Assembly (NCBI GenBank): GCA_021793055.1
Contig: JAJYTL010000046.1
Coordinates: 1-15,002 of the forward strand
Direction of reading: 5' to 3'
Source of the DNA: Pseudomonadota bacterium
GTDB taxonomy: Bacteria > Pseudomonadota > Alphaproteobacteria > Ferrovibrionales > Ferrovibrionaceae
Length of the DNA: 15,002 nt
Part shown: in pieces, positions 7,714 to 14,826 of the stretch
Layout of the letters: every line of letters begins with the position of its first letter
How positions within the stretch are numbered: the stretch's first letter is position 1
Translations under genes and position numbers: made by a program
The notes under the pieces: model-generated
Databases searched by the model: none
Seen by the model: only the letters and a program-made list of their open reading frames with translations
Told to the model about the DNA's origin: nothing

Positions 7714-8598
7714 TCAGGGCCCGGTTGCCGGGACCGAGGTCTTCAAGGCGCGGATGCGCTCAAGCAATGCATGGCGAATGTCGAGATAAAGCCGGTCTTC
7801 GCGGGTGGCGATCTGGTCCCGTGGTTTCGCCAGCGGCACCATTATCTCCTCGACCACCCGGGTCGGGCGCTGGGACAAGACGATGACGCGATCGGAAAGG
7901 TAGACCGCCTCGTCGACGTCATGCGTTACCAGGAGGCAGCTCTGGCGGTAACGTTGCGCAAGCTCAAGCACAAGATCCTGCATTTCCGCCCGCGTCTGCG
8001 CGTCAACGGCGGCTAACGGCTCGTCAAGGAGCAGGAGGCGGGAGCGGGCGGCAAGCCCACGCGCGATTGCGACGCGCTGTTGCATGCCCCCGGAGACCTG
8101 CCATGGATAGTGGTTCTCGAAACGGCTAAGTCCGACGCTGGCGAGGATTTCGCGCGCGGTCTCTCGTTTCGTTTGTCGTGACAGGTCGGCCAAGCGGCGC
8201 ATGCCGAAGACGACATTTTCGAGGTTGGATTTCCACGGCAGCAGCGAGCGGCTGTAGTCTTGAAACACGACCGAGAGCCCGGGCGGCGGTTCTGTGATGG
8301 GGTGTCCGGCAAACTGGATAGAACCGGCGTCGAGCGAATATAGGCCGGCAAGGCACATGAGCAGGGTGGTTTTGCCGCAGCCTGAGGGGCCGACGACCGA
8401 GACGAATTCCCCTTCCGCGACGTCGAAGCTGACATGGTCGATGACTTGGATGCGCGCCGCGGCCACGCCGAGTGATTTGCTGATCCGTCGCGCTTCCAGG
8501 ATCGGGATCGGAACGCCGGATGTGCCGCTGTGTGGTCCAGACGCGGTACCGACTTGCGCCGAAAGAGAGGCGTCGGGGTGGCTTATGCCGTCTCCCAC
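7714..8598 (-). CDS. ABC transporter ATPase (SsuB/TauB-type)
   Basis: A 294-residue ATP-binding subunit that powers the importer from the cytoplasmic face. All motifs are present: Walker A GPSGCGKTT (70-78), Q-loop Q113 in VFQDYSRSLLPW, signature VSGGMQQR (168-175), Walker B LLLLDEP with catalytic E193, D-loop AAVD and switch histidine H226 in LVTHDVDEAV. The start is a GTG at 8598 preceded by AAGGAAG five bases upstream; no ATG exists in frame before Walker A. The first 30 residues (Gly/Ser/Pro-rich) precede the usual beginning PILEARRISKSL and are extra for the family. It is the first gene of the minus-strand operon, facing the IclR gene across a 126-bp control region, so its promoter lies in or next to the palindrome at 8640-8657. 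Confidence 0.94.
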   Translation of the reverse strand: MGDGISHPDASLSAQVGTASGPHSGTSGVPIPILEARRISKSLGVAAARIQVIDHVSFDVAEGEFVSVVGPSGCGKTTLLMCLAGLYSLDAGSIQFAGHPITEPPPGLSVVFQDYSRSLLPWKSNLENVVFGMRRLADLSRQTKRETAREILASVGLSRFENHYPWQVSGGMQQRVAIARGLAARSRLLLLDEPLAAVDAQTRAEMQDLVLELAQRYRQSCLLVTHDVDEAVYLSDRVIVLSQRPTRVVEEIMVPLAKPRDQIATREDRLYLDIRHALLERIRALKTSVPATGP

Positions 8599-8639
8599 TA
8601 TGGCTTCCTTCCCGGGCTGCCCAGCCTGTATGGTTTTTG

Positions 8640-8657
8640 TTGTTACATAAGAAACAA
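8640..8657. promoter_or_regulatory. Imperfect palindrome, candidate IclR-family operator
   Basis: TTGTTACATAAGAAACAA reads the same on both strands at 14 of 18 positions (7 of 9 pairs); every mismatch is A against A or T against T, so the half-site is TTGTT-w-C-w-T. It lies between the divergent ATPase and IclR genes and covers the -35 element and part of the spacer of the IclR promoter. IclR proteins bind palindromes of about this size, often to repress themselves and control a divergent operon. Binding is inferred from position and symmetry. Confidence 0.5.
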
Positions 8658-8667
8658 TGTAGATAAT
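8640..8667 (+). promoter_or_regulatory. Sigma70-like promoter for the IclR gene
   Basis: TTGTTA (8640-8645) and GATAAT (8662-8667), spaced by 16 bases, match the -35 and -10 consensus at 4/6 and 5/6 positions, in the most AT-rich part of the gap. Transcription would begin near 8674, about 50 bases before the start codon. The palindrome overlaps the -35 and spacer, so a bound regulator would block polymerase. Confidence 0.5.
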
Positions 8668-8724
8668 AATAATACAAATATTCAGCCAGGGTCTGTCAAG
8701 ACGCCTGCGTGCAGAGGAGACACT

Positions 8725-9492
8725 GTGTTGGAAATGAAGAGCCTTGCCAGAGGGTTGCGGGTCCTCGGCTGCTTCACCACGCAGGCACCGGAGTGGGGCG
8801 CGGCCGAACTAGCGCGCGCCATCGGCGTGGACAGGGTGATGGCCTGGCGCACATTGCGTACCCTCTGCGCGGAGAACTTTGTCACCCAGGATCCGGTGAC
8901 CAAGCGGTACCGATTGGGAATCCGCGTCATTGAACTCGCGGGCAGCGTTCTGGCCAATTTGGATCCCTTCGCCGAGGCAAAACCTCATATGGCCGCGCTT
9001 TGGCAGGAGACGCAGGAAACCGTCCGTTTCATCTTGCGGTCAGGCACCATGATCGTGGTCGCGAATGTCCTGGAATGCCCGCAGTCGGTGCGAATCGTCG
9101 GGAACATGGGACGCCGGGTGCCGATGTACTGCACGGCGGCGGGCCGCGTGTTTCTCGCCTTCGGCAGCGAGACGTTGCGGCAAGAGGCATTAAAGGGGCC
9201 TCTCGTCGCGCAGACGGTTCATACGCTGACAGATCCCAATGCGATCCTGGCTCAACTCAAGTTGATCCGGCGCGACGGCGTTGCGATTGATGAGGAGGAA
9301 ATGACCGAGCACGCAAGCGCTATCGCGGTGCCGATATTCAACCGGGGAGTTCACGAACCGGCGGCGTGCGTCGCGGTTATGGGGCCATCGGTGCGCCTGA
9401 CACGGGCGCGGCTAGAGGCACTAATGCCTAGAATGCGCAATGTCGGCCGTTCCATTTCGCAGGCACTCGGATGCACAAACTTGCCGTTTTGA
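8725..9492 (+). CDS. IclR-family transcriptional regulator
   Basis: A 255-residue regulator with an N-terminal winged helix-turn-helix (about 5-65: SLARGLRVLGCF, AAELARAIGVDRVMAWRTLRTL, FVTQDPVTKRYRLG) and a C-terminal IclR effector-binding domain (GRRVPMYCTAAGRVFLAF; DGVAIDEEEM; AIAVPIFNRG with later AACVAVMGPS). The start is set at GTG 8725 because AGAGGAG lies five bases upstream; TTG 8728 and ATG 8734 are alternatives. The frame runs back to 8530, but that extension crosses the promoter and the ATPase coding region. IclR proteins are dimers or tetramers that bind palindromes and respond to small organic acids or aromatic or sugar-derived ligands. Its divergent placement makes the sulfatase/ABC operon and its own gene the likely targets. 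Whether it represses or activates is not visible. Confidence 0.93.
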   Translation: MLEMKSLARGLRVLGCFTTQAPEWGAAELARAIGVDRVMAWRTLRTLCAENFVTQDPVTKRYRLGIRVIELAGSVLANLDPFAEAKPHMAALWQETQETVRFILRSGTMIVVANVLECPQSVRIVGNMGRRVPMYCTAAGRVFLAFGSETLRQEALKGPLVAQTVHTLTDPNAILAQLKLIRRDGVAIDEEEMTEHASAIAVPIFNRGVHEPAACVAVMGPSVRLTRARLEALMPRMRNVGRSISQALGCTNLPF

Positions 9493-9506
9493 AAGACGCG
9501 GTATTT

Positions 9507-9536
9507 GGCGCCCGATCAAGCGTTGACCTTGGCGCC
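9507..9536 (+). terminator. Stem-loop after the IclR gene
   Basis: GGCGCC at 9507-9512 pairs with GGCGCC at 9531-9536, and inside it TCAA (9516-9519) pairs with TTGA (9523-9526) around a GCG loop. The outer arms belong to a 10-bp direct repeat, TTGGCGCCCG, at 9505-9514 and 9529-9538. It starts 15 bases after the IclR stop codon, where a 3'-end structure is expected. No T run follows, so it is at best an atypical terminator. Confidence 0.4.
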
Positions 9537-9777
9537 CGGCATGTGCCGCCGATTACGGCTCGGCGTCACTTTGGACCGCGGTGCATCGGCCTTCCCAATG
9601 AAGCAACTCGCCGGCGCTGGCTATGGATGGCGACCACTGTCGTCACCCCGATCGCCGTCGATCACGGGTTCGATTGGGAACGTCATGTCGACGAAATGCC
9701 GTCCAATACCTGGCTCATTCAGGGCATGCGGCCGCCCTCGGCGAACGCAGAAGCGAAAAGGCATTGGATCGCCGGAA

Positions 9778-9837
9778 GATGCAACGGGACGGGCCGCTTG
9801 AGCTGCTGTGGGGCTTCGCGCCCCGTCCCATTGCATC
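9778..9837. repeat. 16-bp inverted repeat enclosing 28 bases
   Basis: GATGCAACGGGACGGG (9778-9793) and CCCGTCCCATTGCATC (9822-9837) are complementary at 15 of 16 positions. The inner part can instead fold as GGGGC (9810-9814) with GCCCC (9820-9824) around TTCGC, competing with the long stem. A second hairpin, GAGCC-AAGTC-GGCTC, follows at 9841-9855. This could be a REP/MITE-like repeat unit or a structured RNA; I cannot tell which from one copy. Confidence 0.6.
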
Positions 9838-10800
9838 ACCGAGCCAAGTCGGCTCAAATGACCTTCGGGCTCCGCTCCCCCCTGGATGAGACAACCGGTC
9901 CACGTCACGATCGGCAGTGGGAATGACGTAGGCCCGTTGCCGCCGCTTTCGCGTAACGAGGGGGAGACAAGGCGCTTTCCTCGCAGTTGCGCGCTTACGA
10001 AATATTGCCCGGCCTTCCGTAAAAGCAGGAAATTCAAGGGGCGTGTTTACACCCAGGGCATGGCTTCCCGCCCTCGGCAATGCAGTGTGCGTCAGCGCCG
10101 ATGGCAAGATTACGCGGCGCCACGCAGTGGGAGATCAAAACCCAAGGTCGCAGAAGGGGCGGGGTAACCCATTCATGGCATTGCGCTCGCGCCGCGTCCC
10201 ACTTGCGGTTCTCGAACGACCGCTCTTGTGTCAGACGATGTCGACGGCCTCGTCGCACGCGGTGATGCGAAGCTTTCGGGCGGCCGTGCCGCGAAGGTCC
10301 CGTTCCTCCCTTATCGCGCCGCCACGAGCCTTGGAAGAGAAAGGCAGCCGCAGCGCGATCAAGGGCCTGCGCGGCCGGCCGCGCCCGGATTCCGACTGAC
10401 GTTGGCCAGACTTCCTATTATTTTCCGGCTATCCTGTATGAACGCGACTGCCGGCCTTTGCGCTGTCCGGCATTCCCATAACGGTATTGGGGAGTGGTGG
10501 CGCGAGTCGTTGCGTCGCGGCGGGATCAGATCTGCTGATTGACCCTGTCAAAGTATGGCCGCTCCTCACCTACGACCGCCGAAGGGATGCCGTCGGCCGG
10601 CGCGTCCGCTTTCGACAGGTGGATCGCTTCGGCTGATCGTCTGGTACAGGGCCCTCCCTCGGACAGACAACTGGTTCGGGGTGGTTTACAGGAGCTCCTT
10701 ACCCAACCTGATGCGCTTTTTGAAACGAACTTTGGCCTCCGCGCGAGACACGAGTACCATCGTCGGACGCCGGGGCTCTGATAGTGCGCCGCTCGATTTT

Positions 10801-10829
10801 TTGCCCGAAAGAAAGATAGAGCGGATTAT
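10801..10829 (+). promoter_or_regulatory. Possible pepN promoter
   Basis: TTGCCC (10801-10806) and GATTAT (10824-10829) are spaced by 17 bases and match the sigma70 elements at 4/6 each, in a locally AT-rich stretch about 100 bases before pepN. The leader would contain a small hairpin at 10869-10889, with stem CGCT (10873-10876) and AGCG (10880-10883) extended by CCA/TGG. The case is moderate only. Confidence 0.35.
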
Positions 10830-10928
10830 CAATCCCCTCCGGCGTGAAAATTTGTGTTTCCGTGATATCCACCGCTCACAGCGTGGTGGTTTCGCATCGA
10901 CCATCCCCTCCGCAACCTCAGAGGCCCC

Positions 10929-13592
10929 ATGCCCGACCCCCACAACCCCACCGTCGCCGCCTCCCCGAGCGAAACCCGGCTCACGGATTATCGCCCGCCC
11001 GCCTTCCTCGTGGACGCGGTAGCGCTCGACTTCGCCCTCGATCCGCACGCCACCGTTGTGCGGTCCCGCTTAGCGGTTCGCCGCAACCCGGGAGCCGCGT
11101 CCGGCCAAGCTCTGCACCTCGACGGCTCCGGCCAGCCTGTGCGCGCCATCGCGCTCGATGGCGCCGCCCTCGGCGCAAACCGCTGGCGACTGGACAATGC
11201 ATCACTCGTCATTGACGACGTGCCGGACGCCTGCGTGCTTGAGATCGAGACCGTCATCGACCCCGCTGCCAATACCGAACTCTCCGGTCTCTATGTCTCG
11301 AACGGCGCCTTTTTCACCCAATGCGAGGCCGAGGGATTCCGCCACATCACCTACTTCCCCGACCGGCCGGACGTGATGGCGCGCTACACCGTCACCATTA
11401 CTGCCGATCGCAACGTCTGCCCTGTGATGCTTTCAAACGGTAATCCCAGCCCAATGGAGACGCTGTCGGACGGCCGCCACCGCATCACCTGGACCGATCC
11501 CCACCCAAAGCCCTGCTACCTGTTCGCCCTGGTTGCCGGCCAGCTGGTCGCGGTGCGCGACCGCTTCACTACCAGATCGGGGCGCGAGGTGGCGCTGGCG
11601 ATCTGGGTGCGCGCGGGTGACGAGGACCGTTGCGCGCACGCGATGCGCTCGCTCAAGGCGGCGATGGCCTGGGACGAGGAACGCTTCGGCCTGGAATACG
11701 ACCTCGATGTGTTCAACATCGCTGCGGTGTCCGATTTCAACATGGGGGCGATGGAGAACAAGGGGCTCAATGTCTTCAACACCAGATACGTGCTGGCGAA
11801 GCCGGAAACCGCGACCGACACCGATTACCAGGGCATCGAGTCCGTTATCGCCCACGAGTATTTCCACAACTGGACGGGAAACCGCGTCACCTGCCGCGAC
11901 TGGTTTCAGCTATCGTTGAAGGAAGGGCTCACGGTGTATCGCGACCAGGAATTCACGATGGACCGGGGCTCGCCGGCCGTGAAGCGCATCGCCGACGTGC
12001 GAATGCTCCGCGCGGCGCAGTTCCGCGAGGACGCTGGACCGCTCGCCCATCCCGTGCAGCCCGACCACTACCAAGCCATCGATAATTTTTACACCGCGAC
12101 GGTCTACAACAAGGGGGCCGAGGTCATCCGCATGATGGCGACCATCGTCGGACGCACCGCATTTCGCCGCGGCATGGACCTCTATTTCGCGCGCCACGAC
12201 AATCAGGCCGTCACGATCGACGATTTCGTTGCCGCAATGGCGGATGCCTCGGGCGTCGATCTGACCCGATTCAAGTTGTGGTACCACCAAGCCGGGACGC
12301 CGGAGCTGACTGTTTCCGATGCGTACGATCCGGCGACCCGCAGCTATGTTCTGACCGTAGCGCAGCGCACGCCGCCGACACCCGGCCAGCTGGAGAAGCA
12401 GCCGCTGGTCGTGCCGCTGGCGATGAGCTTGTTGGATGCCGATGGCGCGGAACTGCCTCTGCGGCTTGCCGGCGAGCCGACGGCGCGCCTCGGCACGCGA
12501 GTGCTATTGGCCGAGGCGGCGGAGACGCGCTTCGTGTTTGAGGATGTGCCCGGTCCGCCGGTGCCTTCTTTGCTGCGCGGGTTTTCCGCGCCGGTGCGGC
12601 TCGGCGGCCTGAGCGCGGAGCGGCTGCGCTTTCTTGCCACCCATGACAGCGACCCGATCGTGCGCTGGGACGCCGGCCAGCGATACGCGACCGACGCCTT
12701 GCTGGCGATGGCGCAGTCCTGGCGCCGGGGCGAGGCGCCAGCCCTTGACCAGGGGGTGATCGACGCCGCCGCGGCGATGCTTGCCGGTGCCGATGCCGAT
12801 CCGGCTTTTGCGGCGGAAGCTCTGGCACTACCGGGAGAGACTTATCTCGCCGACCAGCAGGAGAGCGTCGATCCCGACGCGATCCATGCCGCGCGCGAGG
12901 CAGCGCGGTCTGCCATCGGCCGAGCGCTGCAGGCGGAGCTTCGCACGGCCTATGACCGGCTCGCCGATCCGGGGCCGTATCGCATCGACGGCGCCGCAAT
13001 CGGGCGCCGCGCTCTGCGCAATGCCTTCCTCACTTATCTGGTCGCCGCCAGCGAGCCGGACGGTCTGCAACTCGCGAAGGCGCAATTCGATCAGGGCGCC
13101 AACATGACAGACGTTCTGGCCGCTATGGAGGTTCTATCCAACTTTGCCTGTCCGGAACGGGCCGAGGCGCTGGCGGCGTTTCATGCCAAGTGGCGCGGCG
13201 ATGCCCTGGTGCTGGACAAGTGGTTCGCGATCCAAGCCATTTCGGCGCTGGCCGATACCCCCAAGGCGATGCGAAAGCTCGCCGCACATCCGGATTTCGA
13301 CCTGCGCAATCCGAACCGCGTGCGCGCGCTGGTGGGCAGCTTCGCCAGCGCCAACCAGGTGCGATTCCACACCGCCTCGGGCGAGGGGTACGATTTCCTG
13401 GCGGACACCATCCTTGCGCTCGATCCGCTCAACCCGCAGGCAGCGGCACGGCTCGTCGCCCCGCTCGGCCAGTGGCGGCGGGTGGATGGGGCGCGGCAGG
13501 AGAAAATGCGCGCGGCGCTCCAGCGCATCTTTGATGCGCCAGGGTTGAGCCGGAACACGGGCGAGATGGCGGGGCGCAGCCTAACGGCGTGA
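10929..13592 (+). CDS. pepN: Aminopeptidase N (M1 family zinc metallopeptidase)
   Basis: An 887-residue PepN-type aminopeptidase, close to the 870 residues of the E. coli enzyme and therefore full length. It removes N-terminal residues from peptides in the cytoplasm and needs one zinc ion. The N-terminal beta-domain begins at TRLTDYRPPAFLVDAVALDF. The substrate-anchoring GAMEN motif is at 273-277 and the zinc motif H309-E310-x-x-H313 is followed by E332 in LSLKEGLTVYRDQEF. The transition-state tyrosine is Y393 in TVYNKGAEVIRMM. The C-terminal half holds the beta-sandwich (ELTVSDAYDP onward) and the helical domain ending in GEMAGRSLTA. There is no signal peptide. The ATG at 10929 has CAGAGG five bases upstream. 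It stands alone, with a stem-loop right after its stop, and shows no link to the sulfatase operon. Confidence 0.97.
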   Translation: MPDPHNPTVAASPSETRLTDYRPPAFLVDAVALDFALDPHATVVRSRLAVRRNPGAASGQALHLDGSGQPVRAIALDGAALGANRWRLDNASLVIDDVPDACVLEIETVIDPAANTELSGLYVSNGAFFTQCEAEGFRHITYFPDRPDVMARYTVTITADRNVCPVMLSNGNPSPMETLSDGRHRITWTDPHPKPCYLFALVAGQLVAVRDRFTTRSGREVALAIWVRAGDEDRCAHAMRSLKAAMAWDEERFGLEYDLDVFNIAAVSDFNMGAMENKGLNVFNTRYVLAKPETATDTDYQGIESVIAHEYFHNWTGNRVTCRDWFQLSLKEGLTVYRDQEFTMDRGSPAVKRIADVRMLRAAQFREDAGPLAHPVQPDHYQAIDNFYTATVYNKGAEVIRMMATIVGRTAFRRGMDLYFARHDNQAVTIDDFVAAMADASGVDLTRFKLWYHQAGTPELTVSDAYDPATRSYVLTVAQRTPPTPGQLEKQPLVVPLAMSLLDADGAELPLRLAGEPTARLGTRVLLAEAAETRFVFEDVPGPPVPSLLRGFSAPVRLGGLSAERLRFLATHDSDPIVRWDAGQRYATDALLAMAQSWRRGEAPALDQGVIDAAAAMLAGADADPAFAAEALALPGETYLADQQESVDPDAIHAAREAARSAIGRALQAELRTAYDRLADPGPYRIDGAAIGRRALRNAFLTYLVAASEPDGLQLAKAQFDQGANMTDVLAAMEVLSNFACPERAEALAAFHAKWRGDALVLDKWFAIQAISALADTPKAMRKLAAHPDFDLRNPNRVRALVGSFASANQVRFHTASGEGYDFLADTILALDPLNPQAAARLVAPLGQWRRVDGARQEKMRAALQRIFDAPGLSRNTGEMAGRSLTA

Positions 13593-13622
13593 GCGCCCGA
13601 GGGAGATCGGTTTGTCGGGCGC
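13593..13622 (+). terminator. Perfect 8-bp stem-loop directly after pepN
   Basis: GCGCCCGA (13593-13600) and TCGGGCGC (13615-13622) are exact complements around a 14-base loop, and the stem starts at the base after the pepN TGA. The sequence after it (GATCGCAATCC) has no T run, so it may end transcription inefficiently or protect the 3' end. A second hairpin, CTCGGC-CGCC-GCCGAG, lies at 13644-13659. Confidence 0.45.
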
Positions 13623-14047
13623 GATCGCAATCCGGCAGCTGGCCTCGGCCGCCGCCGAGAACACCCGGTAGGCCGCTGCCTTGTGTACGCCGTGGCCGAA
13701 GCCGATGTCGCGGAGCCCGTCCTGCTCGGTGGAAAGCGGCAATCGTCGCGCGTGGATCGGGTTAGTCCCAGGCGCCATTTTTTGCCACGCTTCTTCACGG
13801 CGGTGGAGCGGAATAAAGGGCAAGGGCGCGGTTGCCGCCGAAAAATCGGCCGCCTGCGGATGCCTCATCCGCGGGAGCCGCTGTAATCCTATATTCGCCG
13901 GCAGTGCCTGCGGACGACGGGGTGAATTGCACGCTAGCGTACGCCGGCGTCCGTGGAAAGCTGAGTTGAAATGATGGGTAAATTGATGGGTGAGAAAATT
14001 TATGTGAGTATATTATTCATTTAATTCAATCAGTTACGTGGAAATTA
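13623..14047. other. Non-coding region between pepN and tRNA-Ser
   Basis: No ORF here is convincing. The longest, on the minus strand (13581-13868), lacks a ribosome-binding site and resembles nothing I know. The left part is GC-rich with hairpins. From about 13962 to 14047 the composition drops to roughly 28% GC by hand count, with a direct repeat TGATGGGT at 13972-13979 and 13984-13991. The AT-rich patch abuts the 3' end of the tRNA gene. Confidence 0.5.
13931..13950. repeat. Two abutting 10-bp palindromes, ACGCnnGCGT
   Basis: ACGCTAGCGT (13931-13940) is followed without a gap by ACGCCGGCGT (13941-13950). Each is a perfect palindrome and they differ only in the central two bases, so the unit ACGC-nn-GCGT occurs twice head to tail. 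This could be a tandem binding site for a dimeric protein. No gene promoter is evident next to it. Confidence 0.6.
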
Positions 14048-14136
<89 letters not shown>

Positions 14137-14281
14137 GTCTTGGCCGCCGGGCCTGCCGTCCGGGGCCGGCGCGATGGCGGGGGCGGAGCCTAGCGCAAGC
14201 CCGCCAGGGCCGCAATCCTTCCGTCCCGGTTTTGCCCGGTTTTCGCCGCCGGCCTCCCAGGGCTTTTTGCCGCCGACCCCA

Positions 14282-14309
14282 TTGACAGGAAAGGCATCCC
14301 GGCTATAGT
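14282..14309 (+). promoter_or_regulatory. rplU: Strong sigma70-type promoter for rplU-rpmA
   Basis: TTGACA (14282-14287, 6/6) and TATAGT (14304-14309, 5/6) are spaced by 16 bases, close to ideal for a ribosomal-protein operon. Transcription would begin near 14316, giving a leader of about 120 bases before rplU. Confidence 0.75.
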
Positions 14310-14315
14310 CCGCCG

Positions 14316-14414
14316 CACCCGCCGCGGGGCTCGCCTTGCGCGCGGGTGAGGCTGTCGCCGGAAAGCGGAACAGGCCTCCAGAGCGCGGCCGATCGAGGGC
14401 CGCGAGCAGAGGTC
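14316..14414 (+). promoter_or_regulatory. Structured 5' leader of the rplU-rpmA message
   Basis: Two strong hairpins fill the leader. CACCCGC (14316-14322) pairs with GCGGGTG (14342-14348). CGCGGCC (14384-14390) pairs with GGCCGCG (14398-14404) around GATCGAG, enclosed by GGCCTC (14373-14378) with GAGGTC (14409-14414). Leader structures of ribosomal-protein operons are often bound by one of their products. Here binding by bL21 or bL27 is inference, and GC-rich DNA gives some hairpins by chance. Confidence 0.4.
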
Positions 14415-14436
14415 CGCCACGGCTGGGAAAGGCAAA

Positions 14437-14826
14437 ATGTCGATGTTCGCGGTGATTAAGACCGGCGGCAAGCAATACAAGGTCGCCAAGGACGATAAGA
14501 TCAAGGTCGAGCGGCTGGCCGCCGAGCCGGGCAGCCAGGTTGCCTTGGAGCAGGTGCTGGCCGTCGGCGAAGGCGCCGGCGTGACCGTGGGCGCGCCGCT
14601 TGTCGCCGGCGCGGTGGTCACCGCCGAGGTGGTCGAGCAGGGCCGCGGCGCCAAGGTCGTCATCTTCAAGAAGAAGCGGCGTCAGAACTACCGGCGTACC
14701 AAGGGCCATCGTCAGCATTTCACCACCCTCAAGATCACCGAGATCGCGGCGCCCGGAATGAGCGCGGCGGCGGCCGGCGAGCCGGCGAAGAAGCGCGCCA
14801 AGGCGGCGGCGAAGGAGAACGGCTAA
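14437..14826 (+). CDS. rplU: Large ribosomal subunit protein bL21
   Basis: A 129-residue bL21 that binds 23S rRNA in the large subunit. The opening MFAVIKTGGKQYKVAKDDKIKVERL and the basic segment FKKKRRQNYRRTKGHRQHFT (about residues 76-95) are diagnostic. The Ala/Lys-rich tail from about residue 105 makes it longer than the roughly 103-residue E. coli protein; such tails are common in alphaproteobacteria. Two starts are possible: ATG 14437 (AAAGG four bases upstream) and ATG 14443 (ten bases), the latter giving the commonest N-terminus MFAVI. The stop TAA shares its last A with the rpmA ATG, so the two genes are coupled. Confidence 0.97.
   Translation: MSMFAVIKTGGKQYKVAKDDKIKVERLAAEPGSQVALEQVLAVGEGAGVTVGAPLVAGAVVTAEVVEQGRGAKVVIFKKKRRQNYRRTKGHRQHFTTLKITEIAAPGMSAAAAGEPAKKRAKAAAKENG

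Larger units (their letters stand above)
9493..10928. other. 1.4-kb stretch with no convincing gene
   Basis: Between the IclR gene and pepN no ORF has a recognisable domain, and overlapping ORFs on both strands are of similar length, as expected by chance in GC-rich DNA. Structures seen are a stem-loop after the IclR stop (9507-9536), a large inverted repeat (9778-9837) with a small hairpin beside it (9841-9855), an imperfect direct repeat starting CAGGGCATG at 9719 and 10054, and a promoter-like pair before pepN. It may be a decayed gene region, a site of repeat insertion or a source of small RNA. Confidence 0.5.

Noticed and set aside
8530..8724. N-terminal extension of the IclR protein
   Set aside because: It runs through the divergent promoter and back into the ATPase gene; a good ribosome-binding site sits before GTG 8725.
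9471..10107. Several overlapping ORFs on both strands after the IclR gene
   Set aside because: None has a domain; they overlap one another and the large inverted repeat, as expected from chance ORFs in GC-rich non-coding DNA.
10539..10781. 80-codon plus-strand ORF starting at TTG
   Set aside because: A vague resemblance to the N-terminal helices of cupin-type metal enzymes was considered, but there is no ribosome-binding site, the frame ends before any catalytic motif, and other frames are equally open.
13581..13868. Minus-strand ORF overlapping the end of pepN
   Set aside because: There is no Shine-Dalgarno before its internal ATG at 13778, no recognisable domain, and it overlaps the pepN stop and stem-loop. 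It looked slightly protein-like but not enough to call.
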